A stretch of 64,000 nucleotides of DNA. Origin: Fluviicola chungangensis. GTDB lineage: Bacteria; Bacteroidota; Bacteroidia; Flavobacteriales_D; Crocinitomicaceae. Shown one piece after another: positions 1 through 7,099 of the stretch (its first letter is position 1; the number at the start of each line of letters is the position of its first letter). The notes under the pieces are model-generated. The model saw nothing but the letters and a program-made list of their open reading frames with translations. It was not told where the DNA came from and searched no databases. The translations under genes and the position numbers were made by a program. The DNA lies in assembly GCF_007558725.1 (NCBI RefSeq), contig NZ_VLPL01000005.1, forward strand, positions 1 through 64,000, written 5' to 3'.

Positions 1-174
1 AATCATCCACACAAATCTTTAGCGGGGCAAAGCCCCTGGTTGTTTAAGGGAAGTAATAGATTGGAAAAAGTAAAACAGAATAATTATATTTAATCATTGT
101 CTGAAAACGGGGAAGGTTACAATGAATCAAAATGAAATTCCAATTTTATTACCTTCATAAAATCTTTAAGGCAA

Positions 175-1230
175 CTATAAGTTAGCCTGTATAGCGCACA
201 GCTCTGGTTGTGCGCTATTTTTTTCTTTGAAAGTCGGATCAAAGAAGGTTTTGTTTCTGAATAAGATAAAACACAATTCTAATAATCTTCTCTCAATGGC
301 AATCAATGCCTTTTTCTTAATGCCCTGTTTCTGAACTATTCTTGTGTAAATTTCTTTGTATTTTTCATTACTTCTTACCGCTGCAATTGCAGGTAAATAC
401 ATCGCTTTTCTGATATGTTTGTTTCCCTTTTTTGATATTTTAGATAAACCTCTTATTGAGGTTCCTGATTGCTTTTCTTTTACGTCCAGTCCTGCATAAC
501 TAGCTAGTTGCTTTTTATTGCGGATTAATTCAAAACCATTGGTTTCAGCAAGTAGTATTACGGCAGTTAAACGTCCTATTCCTGGAACGCTAGTCATGTA
601 TTCAATTTCCTGATTAATGTCAGGATTTTTGAGAACCACCTGTTCAATATCTGCTTTGATTTCGGATTCTTGTTTATTGAGAAAATTGATTCGTTGTTTC
701 AATCGCTTAATGGTTCTTAACAGAGGGTATGCTTCTTTTTCTTCCGCGTGAAGCTGGTTCTTTATCGCAGATCTTTCAGATACAAGTTGATCTCGTTCAC
801 GGGTGAGCTGGCGCAACTTTTTGTAGGATTCTTTTGGTGGGTTCCAATCATCCAGTTTACGCTCTAACCCGAACCGAGCAATTGCTTCAGAACACGTTTT
901 ATCATTAACGCTTTTAATCGTTAAGGTCCGCATGAAGCTACTCATCTTGTTAGGCAGAATAATACTTAAAGAATGTCCCTTACTATGCAAGAAATATGCT
1001 AATTTCTCATGATAAACACCCGTTGCTTCCATGACAAACCGAATCGCAATGGACGAATCTAGTTTGTCATTCATAAACTGCAAGAGTTTCATAAATCCAG
1101 CCTCAGTATTCTTGAAAGAACATTGGAACAAAAGGTGTATATCCATTGATTCGGACATCTTTCCAAAAGTAACGTCCAAGGTTTTTAGTGAGACGTCAAT
1201 ACCTACGCTCTGCCTGATGATTTTCTCCAT
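175..1230 (-). CDS. IS110-family transposase (DEDD recombinase)
   Basis: Transposase of the IS110 group, which in characterised members cuts and joins DNA with a RuvC-like DEDD domain guided by a bridge RNA. The N-terminal domain shows GIDVS (first acidic residue) and MEATGVY (the conserved Glu region). The C-terminal Transposase_20 part shows SVPGIG and later SGTSIRGLSKISKKGNKHIRK, which carries the conserved serine. About 351 residues, normal for the family. I chose the ATG at 1230: the 21 extra codons possible upstream lie outside the family fold, and MEKIIRQSVGIDVS is a typical start. The gene appears intact. No terminal inverted repeats are expected in this family, so the element ends cannot be placed from one copy. 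Confidence 0.9.
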   Translation of the reverse strand: MEKIIRQSVGIDVSLKTLDVTFGKMSESMDIHLLFQCSFKNTEAGFMKLLQFMNDKLDSSIAIRFVMEATGVYHEKLAYFLHSKGHSLSIILPNKMSSFMRTLTIKSVNDKTCSEAIARFGLERKLDDWNPPKESYKKLRQLTRERDQLVSERSAIKNQLHAEEKEAYPLLRTIKRLKQRINFLNKQESEIKADIEQVVLKNPDINQEIEYMTSVPGIGRLTAVILLAETNGFELIRNKKQLASYAGLDVKEKQSGTSIRGLSKISKKGNKHIRKAMYLPAIAAVRSNEKYKEIYTRIVQKQGIKKKALIAIERRLLELCFILFRNKTFFDPTFKEKNSAQPELCAIQANL

Positions 1231-1440
1231 ATTGTTGTTTTTTATTTTACTCGCTCCGTGATTTCTTCTTTCACTTTTGTCTCCTGTTGACATTCAGAAT
1301 ATCGCGCATGATGCCGATTTCTTACATTCTTGTTCAAAGTCTGAGAAGAATAAAAAGAATGAGGTAATCTCTATACATCAGCATACTTCCTAAAGAGTTG
1401 CTTTGTGGTAAGCCACACTCTCATTCTTTTCACTTCGCTT
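1231..1440 (-). ncRNA. Possible bridge RNA region of the IS110 element
   Basis: Non-coding stretch directly upstream of the transposase start, the place where IS110 elements outside the IS1111 group encode their bridge RNA. A perfect 11-bp inverted repeat, AAAAGAATGAG at 1353-1363 and CTCATTCTTTT at 1420-1430, encloses about 56 bases. Inside it, TGTGG/CCACA at 1404-1408 and 1413-1417 form a small hairpin with a TAAG loop. This suggests a structured RNA. I cannot identify the guide loops or the exact ends. The rest, to 1533, shows nothing recognisable. Confidence 0.3.
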
Positions 1441-1533
1441 GCATCAAAATAATAAAATACAAACATAGGAGTGGTTAGGTTAGGTATGGCAGTAATACGA
1501 AGACTCGAATTACTGCCTGTTTTATTGAGTCAA

Positions 1534-1707
1534 TTATTCTAAACGAGTAATGACCAATTTATTCTCTTTCAATTCTATTTTGACTTCCTGACCTGGTAGA
1601 AACCCCATTTCAGACAACCATTTTCCTTTTAATAAGATTTCCGGAACAATCGTTTTATCATACTTCCGCATAATAAAACGCGGTTGGATTTTGATTTTTC
1701 TCTTCAT
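1534..1707 (-). CDS. SymE-like small protein (SpoVT/AbrB-type fold)
   Basis: A 57-residue protein. From residue 21 it reads VPEILLKGKWLSEMGF, then LPGQEVKIELKENKLVIT. This matches the SymE toxin pattern (a short strand, G-x-W-L, G-F-x-P-G, then a beta hairpin ending LVIT). In E. coli SymE is an SOS-induced toxin held down by an antisense RNA; relatives in other bacteria may have different roles. The start ATG at 1707 lies 2 bases after the stop of the tyrosine recombinase gene, so the two are probably co-transcribed. No antisense SymR-type promoter was recognised. It could also act as an AbrB-like DNA-binding partner of the recombinase. Confidence 0.7.
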   Translation of the reverse strand: MKRKIKIQPRFIMRKYDKTIVPEILLKGKWLSEMGFLPGQEVKIELKENKLVITRLE

Positions 1708-1709
1708 GA

Positions 1710-2963
1710 TTAGCTGATTTTGGTTAGTGATTTTTGGGGTAATTGTGAAAGTTTGTCTTTCAAAGCATTCATATCCTCGCTGACTTTCTTTTCTACGACC
1801 TTTGCATAAATTTGAGTGGTCCGAATATTTCTATGGCCAAGCATGGAACTTACGGTTTCAATAGGAACACCATTCGCGAGCGTTACAGTTGTAGCAAAGG
1901 TATGGCGAGCAATATGCGAGGTCAATTTCTTTTTGATGCCACAGATTTCTACTATTTCTTTCAGATACGAATTATAGCGTTGATTGCTATTTACCGGTAA
2001 CAGCTTGTTGTACTTTTTACAGTATTCGTGATCCTGGTATTTTTCAATTATTTCCAAAGGAATTGGAAGCAATGGAACGCTTTCTTTGGTTCCGGTCTTT
2101 TGGCGAGCAGTAGCGAGCCAAAAATTACCGTCTAATCCTTTCATTACCGCGTCATGGGTAAACTCGTAGACATCTGCATAGGCGAAGCCGGTGTAACAGC
2201 AGAAAACGAATACATCCCGAACTTCAATCAACCGATCGGAATGCAGTTTCTTTTTCATGATGAGGTATAATTCTTCCTGGTTTAGAATTTCTCTTTCCGG
2301 ATTGGTATATGAACACTTGAATTGATTGAATGGATTTGAAGGAATCCAATCTAAACCAACGGCCATGTTCATGATCTTTTTAAGGTTCTTGATGTATTTG
2401 TGTGCCGTATTTGATTGGATGAGCTCGACGGTTAAAAGGTAATGTTCGAACTCGGTGATAAATGCCAGGCGCAATTCCGGAAGTGGTTTGTCATTTACCT
2501 TATATTGCTTCTTCATGAAGTTTTCGACCTTGTTTCGAGTAATAACGTAACGCTCATAAGTCTTTTTTACAATTTGTTTCGCTGTTACTTTCTCGAGCAT
2601 TTTCAAATTATGATAATCGAAAGCTTCGAGGATAGATTTATAGGCTGGCAATTCTTCTTTTCCGAGAAACCGGTTTTTGATGATGACTGCAGTAATTCTA
2701 TTGGCCGTTGAGTGTGCTTTTAAAAACTCCTGGTTGATGAAGTTTACCGTTCTGTCAATGTAGCCGTTGATATAGGCTGCATCTTTTGATAGTGCTTTCA
2801 CTCGGCTTTTCTTGGCATCCCAATTTACAGCTTCAACGAAATGACGGGAAGAAATCTCTGCTTTTACGCCATCAACATAAATCCGGATGTAAACCGGTAG
2901 TTTCCCGTCTCTCGCTTTTTGCTGATTCAATCTTACCTTGATGGCTAATTTTTGATTGTTCAT
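1710..2963 (-). CDS. Tyrosine recombinase, Bacteroidota integrase type
   Basis: Site-specific recombinase of 417 residues. The N-terminal part (about 1-80) looks like the Arm-DNA-binding domain common in Bacteroidota integrases, followed by a SAM-like core-binding domain and a catalytic domain. Catalytic residues seen: Lys289 in RQKTGT, His350-x-x-Arg353, His377 in GHRN and nucleophile Tyr386. The first catalytic Arg is replaced by alanine (CYTGFAYADV, Ala261), comparable to IntDOT, which has Ser there. Start at 2963 gives MNNQKLAIKV, the usual start for the family; the 20 upstream codons look non-coding. It is transcribed away from the tRNA-Lys copy and followed by the SymE-like gene. It may integrate an element to the left of the window or be a remnant. 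Confidence 0.85.
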   Translation of the reverse strand: MNNQKLAIKVRLNQQKARDGKLPVYIRIYVDGVKAEISSRHFVEAVNWDAKKSRVKALSKDAAYINGYIDRTVNFINQEFLKAHSTANRITAVIIKNRFLGKEELPAYKSILEAFDYHNLKMLEKVTAKQIVKKTYERYVITRNKVENFMKKQYKVNDKPLPELRLAFITEFEHYLLTVELIQSNTAHKYIKNLKKIMNMAVGLDWIPSNPFNQFKCSYTNPEREILNQEELYLIMKKKLHSDRLIEVRDVFVFCCYTGFAYADVYEFTHDAVMKGLDGNFWLATARQKTGTKESVPLLPIPLEIIEKYQDHEYCKKYNKLLPVNSNQRYNSYLKEIVEICGIKKKLTSHIARHTFATTVTLANGVPIETVSSMLGHRNIRTTQIYAKVVEKKVSEDMNALKDKLSQLPQKSLTKIS

Positions 2964-3002
2964 GATAAATTCTTTAACGATTAGTTCAAGAATTCGCCTG
3001 AA

Positions 3003-3150
3003 AATAGGTGACAAGAAACACAAGATTTTACGACCTTTTCACCCGTTACACTTACCAAGTCAAATCCATGAAAGGCAGACCAATTAAGCGTTAGCGCAAT
3101 TTCTGTCACCTAATTAACGAAATAAAAATTGGTGACAGAATAGGTGACAA
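3003..3150. repeat. Cluster of GGTGACA repeats upstream of the recombinase
   Basis: GGTGACA occurs at 3007-3013, 3131-3137 and 3143-3149, and its complement TGTCACC at 3104-3110. The middle copies form a perfect 10-bp inverted repeat (TTCTGTCACC 3101-3110, GGTGACAGAA 3131-3140). Repeats of this kind next to an integrase gene are candidate arm-type or operator sites. This is inference; nothing in the sequence shows which protein binds. Confidence 0.4.
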
Positions 3151-3243
3151 AAAGTTTCAATTCAATTGAATTTATTTGTTTTTGTTACCAAGAGGGGGAA
3201 ATCGTGAAGTGCTTGTTATTCCTTAAATCTAGGGGGATTTAAC

Positions 3244-3272
3244 AAAAAAAGCTTTCCAAATTGGAAAGCTTT
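3244..3272 (-). terminator. Terminator of the left tRNA-Lys copy
   Basis: Stem AAAGCTTTCC (3248-3257) pairs with GGAAAGCTTT (3263-3272) and, read on the minus strand, runs into a T tract (3244-3250). It lies 12 bases past the tRNA 3' end, the place for an intrinsic terminator. Confidence 0.75.
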
Positions 3273-3284
3273 CTTGTTTTTCAG

Positions 3285-3357
3285 TGATCCCGCTGGGATT
3301 CGAACCCAGGACCCATACATTAAAAGTGTATTGCTCTACCAGCTGAGCTACGGAATC
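3285..3357 (-). tRNA. tRNA-Lys (UUU), left copy
   Basis: A complete cloverleaf of 73 bases on the minus strand: acceptor GATTCCG/CGGGATC, D stem GCTC/GAGC, anticodon stem ATACA/TGTAT with loop CTTTTAA (anticodon UUU), T stem CTGGG/CCCAG, discriminator A, CCA not encoded. It is identical to the copy at 10254-10326. No TAnnTTTG box is visible upstream (3358-3420), unlike the right copy, so this copy is probably the one separated from the native promoter by the island and may be silent or only read through. Confidence 0.9.
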
Positions 3358-3429
3358 TTTATCAGGCATTTATAACCAAAAGGCACACTCATTAAAAATT
3401 TGAGTGTAGAGGGGATATCGTACCTAACT

Positions 3430-3454
3430 GTCCCTTTAATCGTCCCTTGTCCCT
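3430..3454 (+). repeat. GTCCCT direct repeats, left end (candidate arm sites)
   Basis: GTCCCT at 3430-3435, 3442-3447 and 3449-3454, just upstream of the island integrase. The same hexamer recurs in the same orientation at the other island end, with the same 12-base spacing between the first two copies. This fits arm-type integrase binding sites; the assignment is inference. Confidence 0.5.
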
Positions 3455-3485
3455 AGCCAAAAATCAACAATCAAAATCCATAGTT

Positions 3486-4706
3486 ATGAAAATTGCAATT
3501 CGTCAGAAAGAGGGAATGAACTACCTGTACGCTGACATTTCCGTTTCAGGAATCAGAGTAAAAAGCACTCTTGGCATTTCTGTAAAACCCAATGAATTCA
3601 ACCCTAAAACGCAAACTGTGAAAGGTGGAGCAAACCACACAACCAATGTTCTAATCCAACAAATGAAAACGGAAATCATGGACTTGATACGATGTTTACA
3701 AAAGGACGGCGATTTGAACCGAGAAAACATCAAACAAGGTCTTGAAAAGCTTCGTAGTGGAACAACAGATGCGACCATCGAGAAAGCAAACGATTCCTTA
3801 GTTCTTTTTGCCACGGAACACATTCAAAGAACCCGTGAACTAAAGAAAGGTGCTACAATCAGACACATTGGAGTAACGCTTAACAAGTTGAAAGCTTTTG
3901 AAAAACACACGAAATCGACTTTGACTTTCGACAACGTTGACATGAAATTCTACGATTCGTTTGTGTCTTACTGTACAACGATAGAAAAGTTGTCGGTTAA
4001 CACCATAGGTTCACACGTCAAGAACGTTAAAATGTGGATGAATTCGGCTTTACTGGATGGCTTACATACGAACACCGTACACCAACACAGAGCATTCAAG
4101 AAAGTAACAGAGGAATCCGATACCATCTACTTGAACGAGAGCGACATTAAGCGACTAATCGACAAAGACCTACCGTCCGAGCGTTTGGAACAGGTACGTG
4201 ATTTGTTTGTGTTGGCTTGCTACACGGGAGTTAGGATTCAGGACTACAAGAAGTTGAACCGCTTCCATTTGGTGAATGATGGTACAATGTTCAAGATACG
4301 AACGGAGAAGACAGGTGCGGAAGTTATTATCCCTCTTCATGTGGAGGCTAAGAAAATACTAATGCGTTACAACGGAACACCAAAGGTAATTTCCAACCAA
4401 AAGTTCAACAACTACTTAAAGGAACTGTGTCGTTTTGTCGGTATTGACGAATTAGTACAAATAACCAGAACAGTAGCGGGTAAAAGAACCACCTCAATTT
4501 GTCCGAAACACGAATTAGTTTCATCGCACACAGCGAGAAGGAGTTTCGCTACGAATGCCTACAAAGCAGGAGTTCCAACACTTGCAATCATGGCAATTAC
4601 AGGACACACAACAGAGAAGGTGTTTTTAAGATATGTTCGAGTGAGTAAGGAGGAACACGCAAGTTTGGTTAGTCAACATGGTTTCTTTAAAGGAAACGTC
4701 GCTTAA
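3486..4706 (+). CDS. Island integrase (tyrosine recombinase)
   Basis: A 406-residue tyrosine recombinase with a beta-rich arm-binding N terminus, a SAM-like core-binding domain and a catalytic domain. Catalytic set complete: Arg250 in TGVRIQDY, Lys in EKTGAEV, His348-x-x-Arg351 in SHTARRSF, His in TGHTTEKV, and Tyr383. It sits 128 bases from the left tRNA-Lys copy and reads into the island, the classical place for the enzyme that integrates and excises a tRNA-targeted island. Start at the ATG 3486 (MKIAIRQKEG); a TTG 39 bases upstream would give a longer form but falls inside the GTCCCT repeats. It keeps the first Arg that the neighbouring recombinase at 1710-2963 has lost, so the two are not recent duplicates. 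Confidence 0.92.
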   Translation: MKIAIRQKEGMNYLYADISVSGIRVKSTLGISVKPNEFNPKTQTVKGGANHTTNVLIQQMKTEIMDLIRCLQKDGDLNRENIKQGLEKLRSGTTDATIEKANDSLVLFATEHIQRTRELKKGATIRHIGVTLNKLKAFEKHTKSTLTFDNVDMKFYDSFVSYCTTIEKLSVNTIGSHVKNVKMWMNSALLDGLHTNTVHQHRAFKKVTEESDTIYLNESDIKRLIDKDLPSERLEQVRDLFVLACYTGVRIQDYKKLNRFHLVNDGTMFKIRTEKTGAEVIIPLHVEAKKILMRYNGTPKVISNQKFNNYLKELCRFVGIDELVQITRTVAGKRTTSICPKHELVSSHTARRSFATNAYKAGVPTLAIMAITGHTTEKVFLRYVRVSKEEHASLVSQHGFFKGNVA

Positions 4707-4748
4707 ATTAAAACTTTGGGTATATTGGAAATCAAAAAAATACCCACT

Positions 4749-5030
4749 ATGGAAAGAGAAGAAAGACACGCACGTATAGTAGAGTTTCTAAATTCATTGA
4801 AGAACACAGAAGGTAATCCGGCATTTAAGCTGAAAACCTACAAGAAACTACGAGATCGTGGTGTACTTGAAAAAACACTTGACTACCAAGAAGTATGTGA
4901 AATGACGCCGCTAATTTGTGAGGCATTTGGAATAATGAGTGGTTCGGCAGGAGATATTGACTTTTACCGTTTGTTTCAATCCTATTTGCTTGACAAAGAT
5001 AAACGCGAACAAATAAATCAAATTATCTAA
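4749..5030 (+). CDS. Hypothetical island protein
   Basis: A 93-residue charged, mostly helical-looking protein with no signal peptide or membrane segment. I do not recognise the family. The start at ATG 4749 (MEREERHAR) is preferred; a TTG at 4716 would add 11 residues. It lies 42 bases after the integrase and points the same way, so it may share its transcript and could be an excision or regulatory partner; there is no motif to support that. Its last 8 bases overlap the end of the convergent XRE gene. Confidence 0.6.
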   Translation: MEREERHARIVEFLNSLKNTEGNPAFKLKTYKKLRDRGVLEKTLDYQEVCEMTPLICEAFGIMSGSAGDIDFYRLFQSYLLDKDKREQINQII

Positions 5031-5223
5031 ACTGGTTTAAATCAGTACCAAAGTAGTCAGCCAATTTACAAAGCGTGGTAAACGAAATATCACGCTTTCC
5101 TTGTTCTATTCTACCAAGGTGAATTCCCGTGTCGTTGTACACATCTTCCTGTGTTAAGCCTTTCTCATTCCTCAACTCTTTAACCCGTTTCGCAAGGGTC
5201 AACAATAATTCATGTTTGTTCAT
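5023..5223 (-). CDS. XRE-family helix-turn-helix regulator
   Basis: A 66-residue protein that is essentially one HTH_3 domain: LTQEDVYNDTGIHLGRIEQG is the helix-turn-helix, followed by ISFTTLCKLADYFGTDL. Such single-domain Cro/C1-like proteins usually repress promoters on the same element. It is divergent from the exported-protein pair (5302-6140) and convergent with 4749-5030. The repeated ATGACCGAA around its start codon is a plausible operator, so it may control both itself and the genes to the right. Confidence 0.85.
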   Translation of the reverse strand: MNKHELLLTLAKRVKELRNEKGLTQEDVYNDTGIHLGRIEQGKRDISFTTLCKLADYFGTDLNQFR

Positions 5224-5266
5224 GACCGAAAAGTCAGTAACACACGTTATATTTGTAATGACCGAA
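5222..5266. promoter_or_regulatory. Divergent control region with ATGACCGAA repeats
   Basis: ATGACCGAA occurs at 5222-5230 (overlapping the XRE start codon) and at 5258-5266. Between them, TATATTTG at 5248-5255 matches the Bacteroidota -7 box for rightward transcription toward 5302; no clear TTG lies 19 bases upstream. The two repeats flank the box as repressor sites would. Confidence 0.4.
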
Positions 5267-5301
5267 CGGTAAGTATATTTTATTCACTTAAACCCAAGAA
5301 C

Positions 5302-5700
5302 ATGAAATTTCTAATCATTTCCATGCTTTCAACTGGCTTCCTCTTTTCCTTTGCCAAGTTGAACGAACCAAAAATTCCCAACATTAAAGTAAGCTACCAT
5401 CCGATTTCAACGACAAAACTTGATATCGAAACAGATGAGGCTATTGAAACCTGGAAAACCAATAACTCTTGTACGTTCGAATCAAATTCAAAGAGCCAAA
5501 TGTTTTCCTTCAAGGAGGTCAACGAAACCAAGAAAGTTGTAAGATCCTATTCGTACCCAATTGTCAGCTTCCAAACCGATGATGAAACCTATCAATTTAA
5601 AATCAGAACCGACGTAGGAACTGCAAACTACATTGTTTGGAAAGACAAACGCATGGTTGTGATTGAAGCAGGGGATTGGAATTGGCTAATATCTAAATAG
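5302..5700 (+). CDS. Small exported protein
   Basis: A 132-residue protein starting with a signal peptide (MKFLIISMLSTGFLFSFA). The start at ATG 5302 is chosen because it begins exactly with the signal sequence. The mature part is beta-rich with no cysteine pair or motif I recognise. It is followed 8 bases later by a second small exported or anchored protein, so the two form an operon, possibly acting together in the envelope. Function unknown. Confidence 0.65.
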   Translation: MKFLIISMLSTGFLFSFAKLNEPKIPNIKVSYHPISTTKLDIETDEAIETWKTNNSCTFESNSKSQMFSFKEVNETKKVVRSYSYPIVSFQTDDETYQFKIRTDVGTANYIVWKDKRMVVIEAGDWNWLISK

Positions 5701-5708
5701 TAAGTATT

Positions 5709-6140
5709 ATGAAAACACTGGCTTGGATTTTTTCTATCGCTATCGTCATAACTGGTTTGGTCTTAGTCTTGAACAACCCAAAAAGTATGAACCTTTCTCA
5801 CACCAACATTAATTCTAAAACAATAGAACTAAAGATTGATAACTTTCCAGATTTTGTAATGGATGGCACAAGTCTTACTCGTCCAGACAACGATTACACG
5901 ATTGAGGAAATTGACGAAGAGATATTTGACTATCTCATTTCCAACACAGAGGATGAAACTACATGCATCGTTAAATACAACACCCACTATGTAGATAACT
6001 ATGGGAAAAATCAGGTGTCAGATTGGGAAGAATTTAGACCCATAGATTTGACGGAATTAAGAAAATTTGAAAACGTCGATTACTGGGTCGCATCAACTGG
6101 AGGAATTGTCAGATTAAAATATGGTGACGACCGCAGATGA
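5709..6140 (+). CDS. Small membrane-anchored or exported protein
   Basis: A 143-residue protein with one N-terminal hydrophobic segment (residues 4-21, WIFSIAIVITGLVLVL), an uncleaved anchor or a signal peptide. The rest is acidic and soluble-looking. I do not recognise the family. It is translated 8 bases after the exported protein at 5302-5700, in the same transcript and under the same probable XRE control. Confidence 0.65.
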   Translation: MKTLAWIFSIAIVITGLVLVLNNPKSMNLSHTNINSKTIELKIDNFPDFVMDGTSLTRPDNDYTIEEIDEEIFDYLISNTEDETTCIVKYNTHYVDNYGKNQVSDWEEFRPIDLTELRKFENVDYWVASTGGIVRLKYGDDRR

Positions 6141-6176
6141 TTTGAAAATCTCAAATCAACGCCATAAAATTGTGGC

Positions 6177-6461
6177 ATGGAAAAAGAGAAAATCATCGCT
6201 CTAATAGCGGAGGATATAAAGCACAATCAGTTGTTGAATGGATTGGACAGTATTGGGTTGTGGGATCACGATCGTTACATTTTGGAATTAGATATTTTAA
6301 TTGCCGACCTTATGGGGTACAAGCACGGAATGATTCCCGATTCTTGGTTTGACGTTTACCACAAAACGATGCTTTCCATTCCTCACAACCTTACATCGAA
6401 AGAAGCCCATACACGAGCAATAATCCTCTACAACGACCTACTTCAAGTTCAGCCAAAGTAG
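6177..6461 (+). CDS. Hypothetical cytoplasmic island protein
   Basis: A 94-residue, helix-rich protein without signal peptide or membrane segment; no family recognised. The start ATG at 6177 is 36 bases after the preceding gene, so it may still belong to that operon. The 280 bases after it (6462-6741) contain no convincing gene; a 72-codon frame at 6479-6697 there lacks any protein-like pattern. Confidence 0.55.
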   Translation: MEKEKIIALIAEDIKHNQLLNGLDSIGLWDHDRYILELDILIADLMGYKHGMIPDSWFDVYHKTMLSIPHNLTSKEAHTRAIILYNDLLQVQPK

Positions 6462-6741
6462 TTCTATACACGGAGTTTTTGCCACCCGAAATCGTGCCCT
6501 TTTTTGTCGTTTTGTCAGAAGGTAGAAATCACAATCCTTTAAATTCAATAATAATTAAGACCCGTCGCCTTTCCCTACGAATAATCAGTAACCACCAACG
6601 AAAAATAATACCACAAACTTCTTTAGGGAAAAACCTGTTACTATTGTGTCAGTACTACATTACAACGGTACAACGTTCTTTGACATATTGGCGATAATCA
6701 AACAAACCCTAGGGGTTACTTGTAACATCAATAAATTAAAG

Positions 6742-7098
6742 ATGAACATATTAGGTAGAGAATTTCTCAACAATACCGATGGTGGCTTGCAAATATTTCG
6801 CAAGTACCTCGAACATACATTTGTAGTGAGCGAACCAACGACAGTAGGTGAAAGAAAATTTACAGTTGCTTGGAATGAACGCTACGGTAATTATGCAATT
6901 TATGTTAGTTGCTTATCCAATGGAAAATGGGAAACAACCGATCGGCTGAATGCTATATGGTTTGTAAAAGAAAAATTTGGTCTTACAGAAGAAGAGACCT
7001 ACACAAAAATTAATCGGGAGATGAATCTAGGTATTCTACAAGAAGAACAACCAAAAGTGGTTGTACCAACGAAACGTCCTCCAATTACATTTAGTTAA
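6742..7098 (+). CDS. Small protein coupled to the replication gene
   Basis: A 118-residue protein of unknown family with a central mixed alpha/beta part (KFTVAWNERYGNYAIYVSC) and a proline-rich tail. The stop (7096-7098) is one base before the start of the DUF3987-type gene, so translation is coupled. In Bacteroidota mobile elements, DUF3987-like proteins are often preceded by a primase-type or zinc-finger partner; this protein holds that place but shows no CHC2 or Toprim signature. Start at ATG 6742; an upstream GTG at 6646 would add 32 residues. Confidence 0.6.
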   Translation: MNILGREFLNNTDGGLQIFRKYLEHTFVVSEPTTVGERKFTVAWNERYGNYAIYVSCLSNGKWETTDRLNAIWFVKEKFGLTEEETYTKINREMNLGILQEEQPKVVVPTKRPPITFS

Positions 7099-7099
7099 A

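Noticed and set aside
24-36. GGGGC-AAA-GCCCC hairpin as a terminator for the IS110 gene
   Set aside because: No T tract follows on either strand; it may be part of the element end, but nothing shows this.
6479-6697. A 72-residue frame in the gap before the replication genes
   Set aside because: Odd composition, no start signal, no protein-like pattern.
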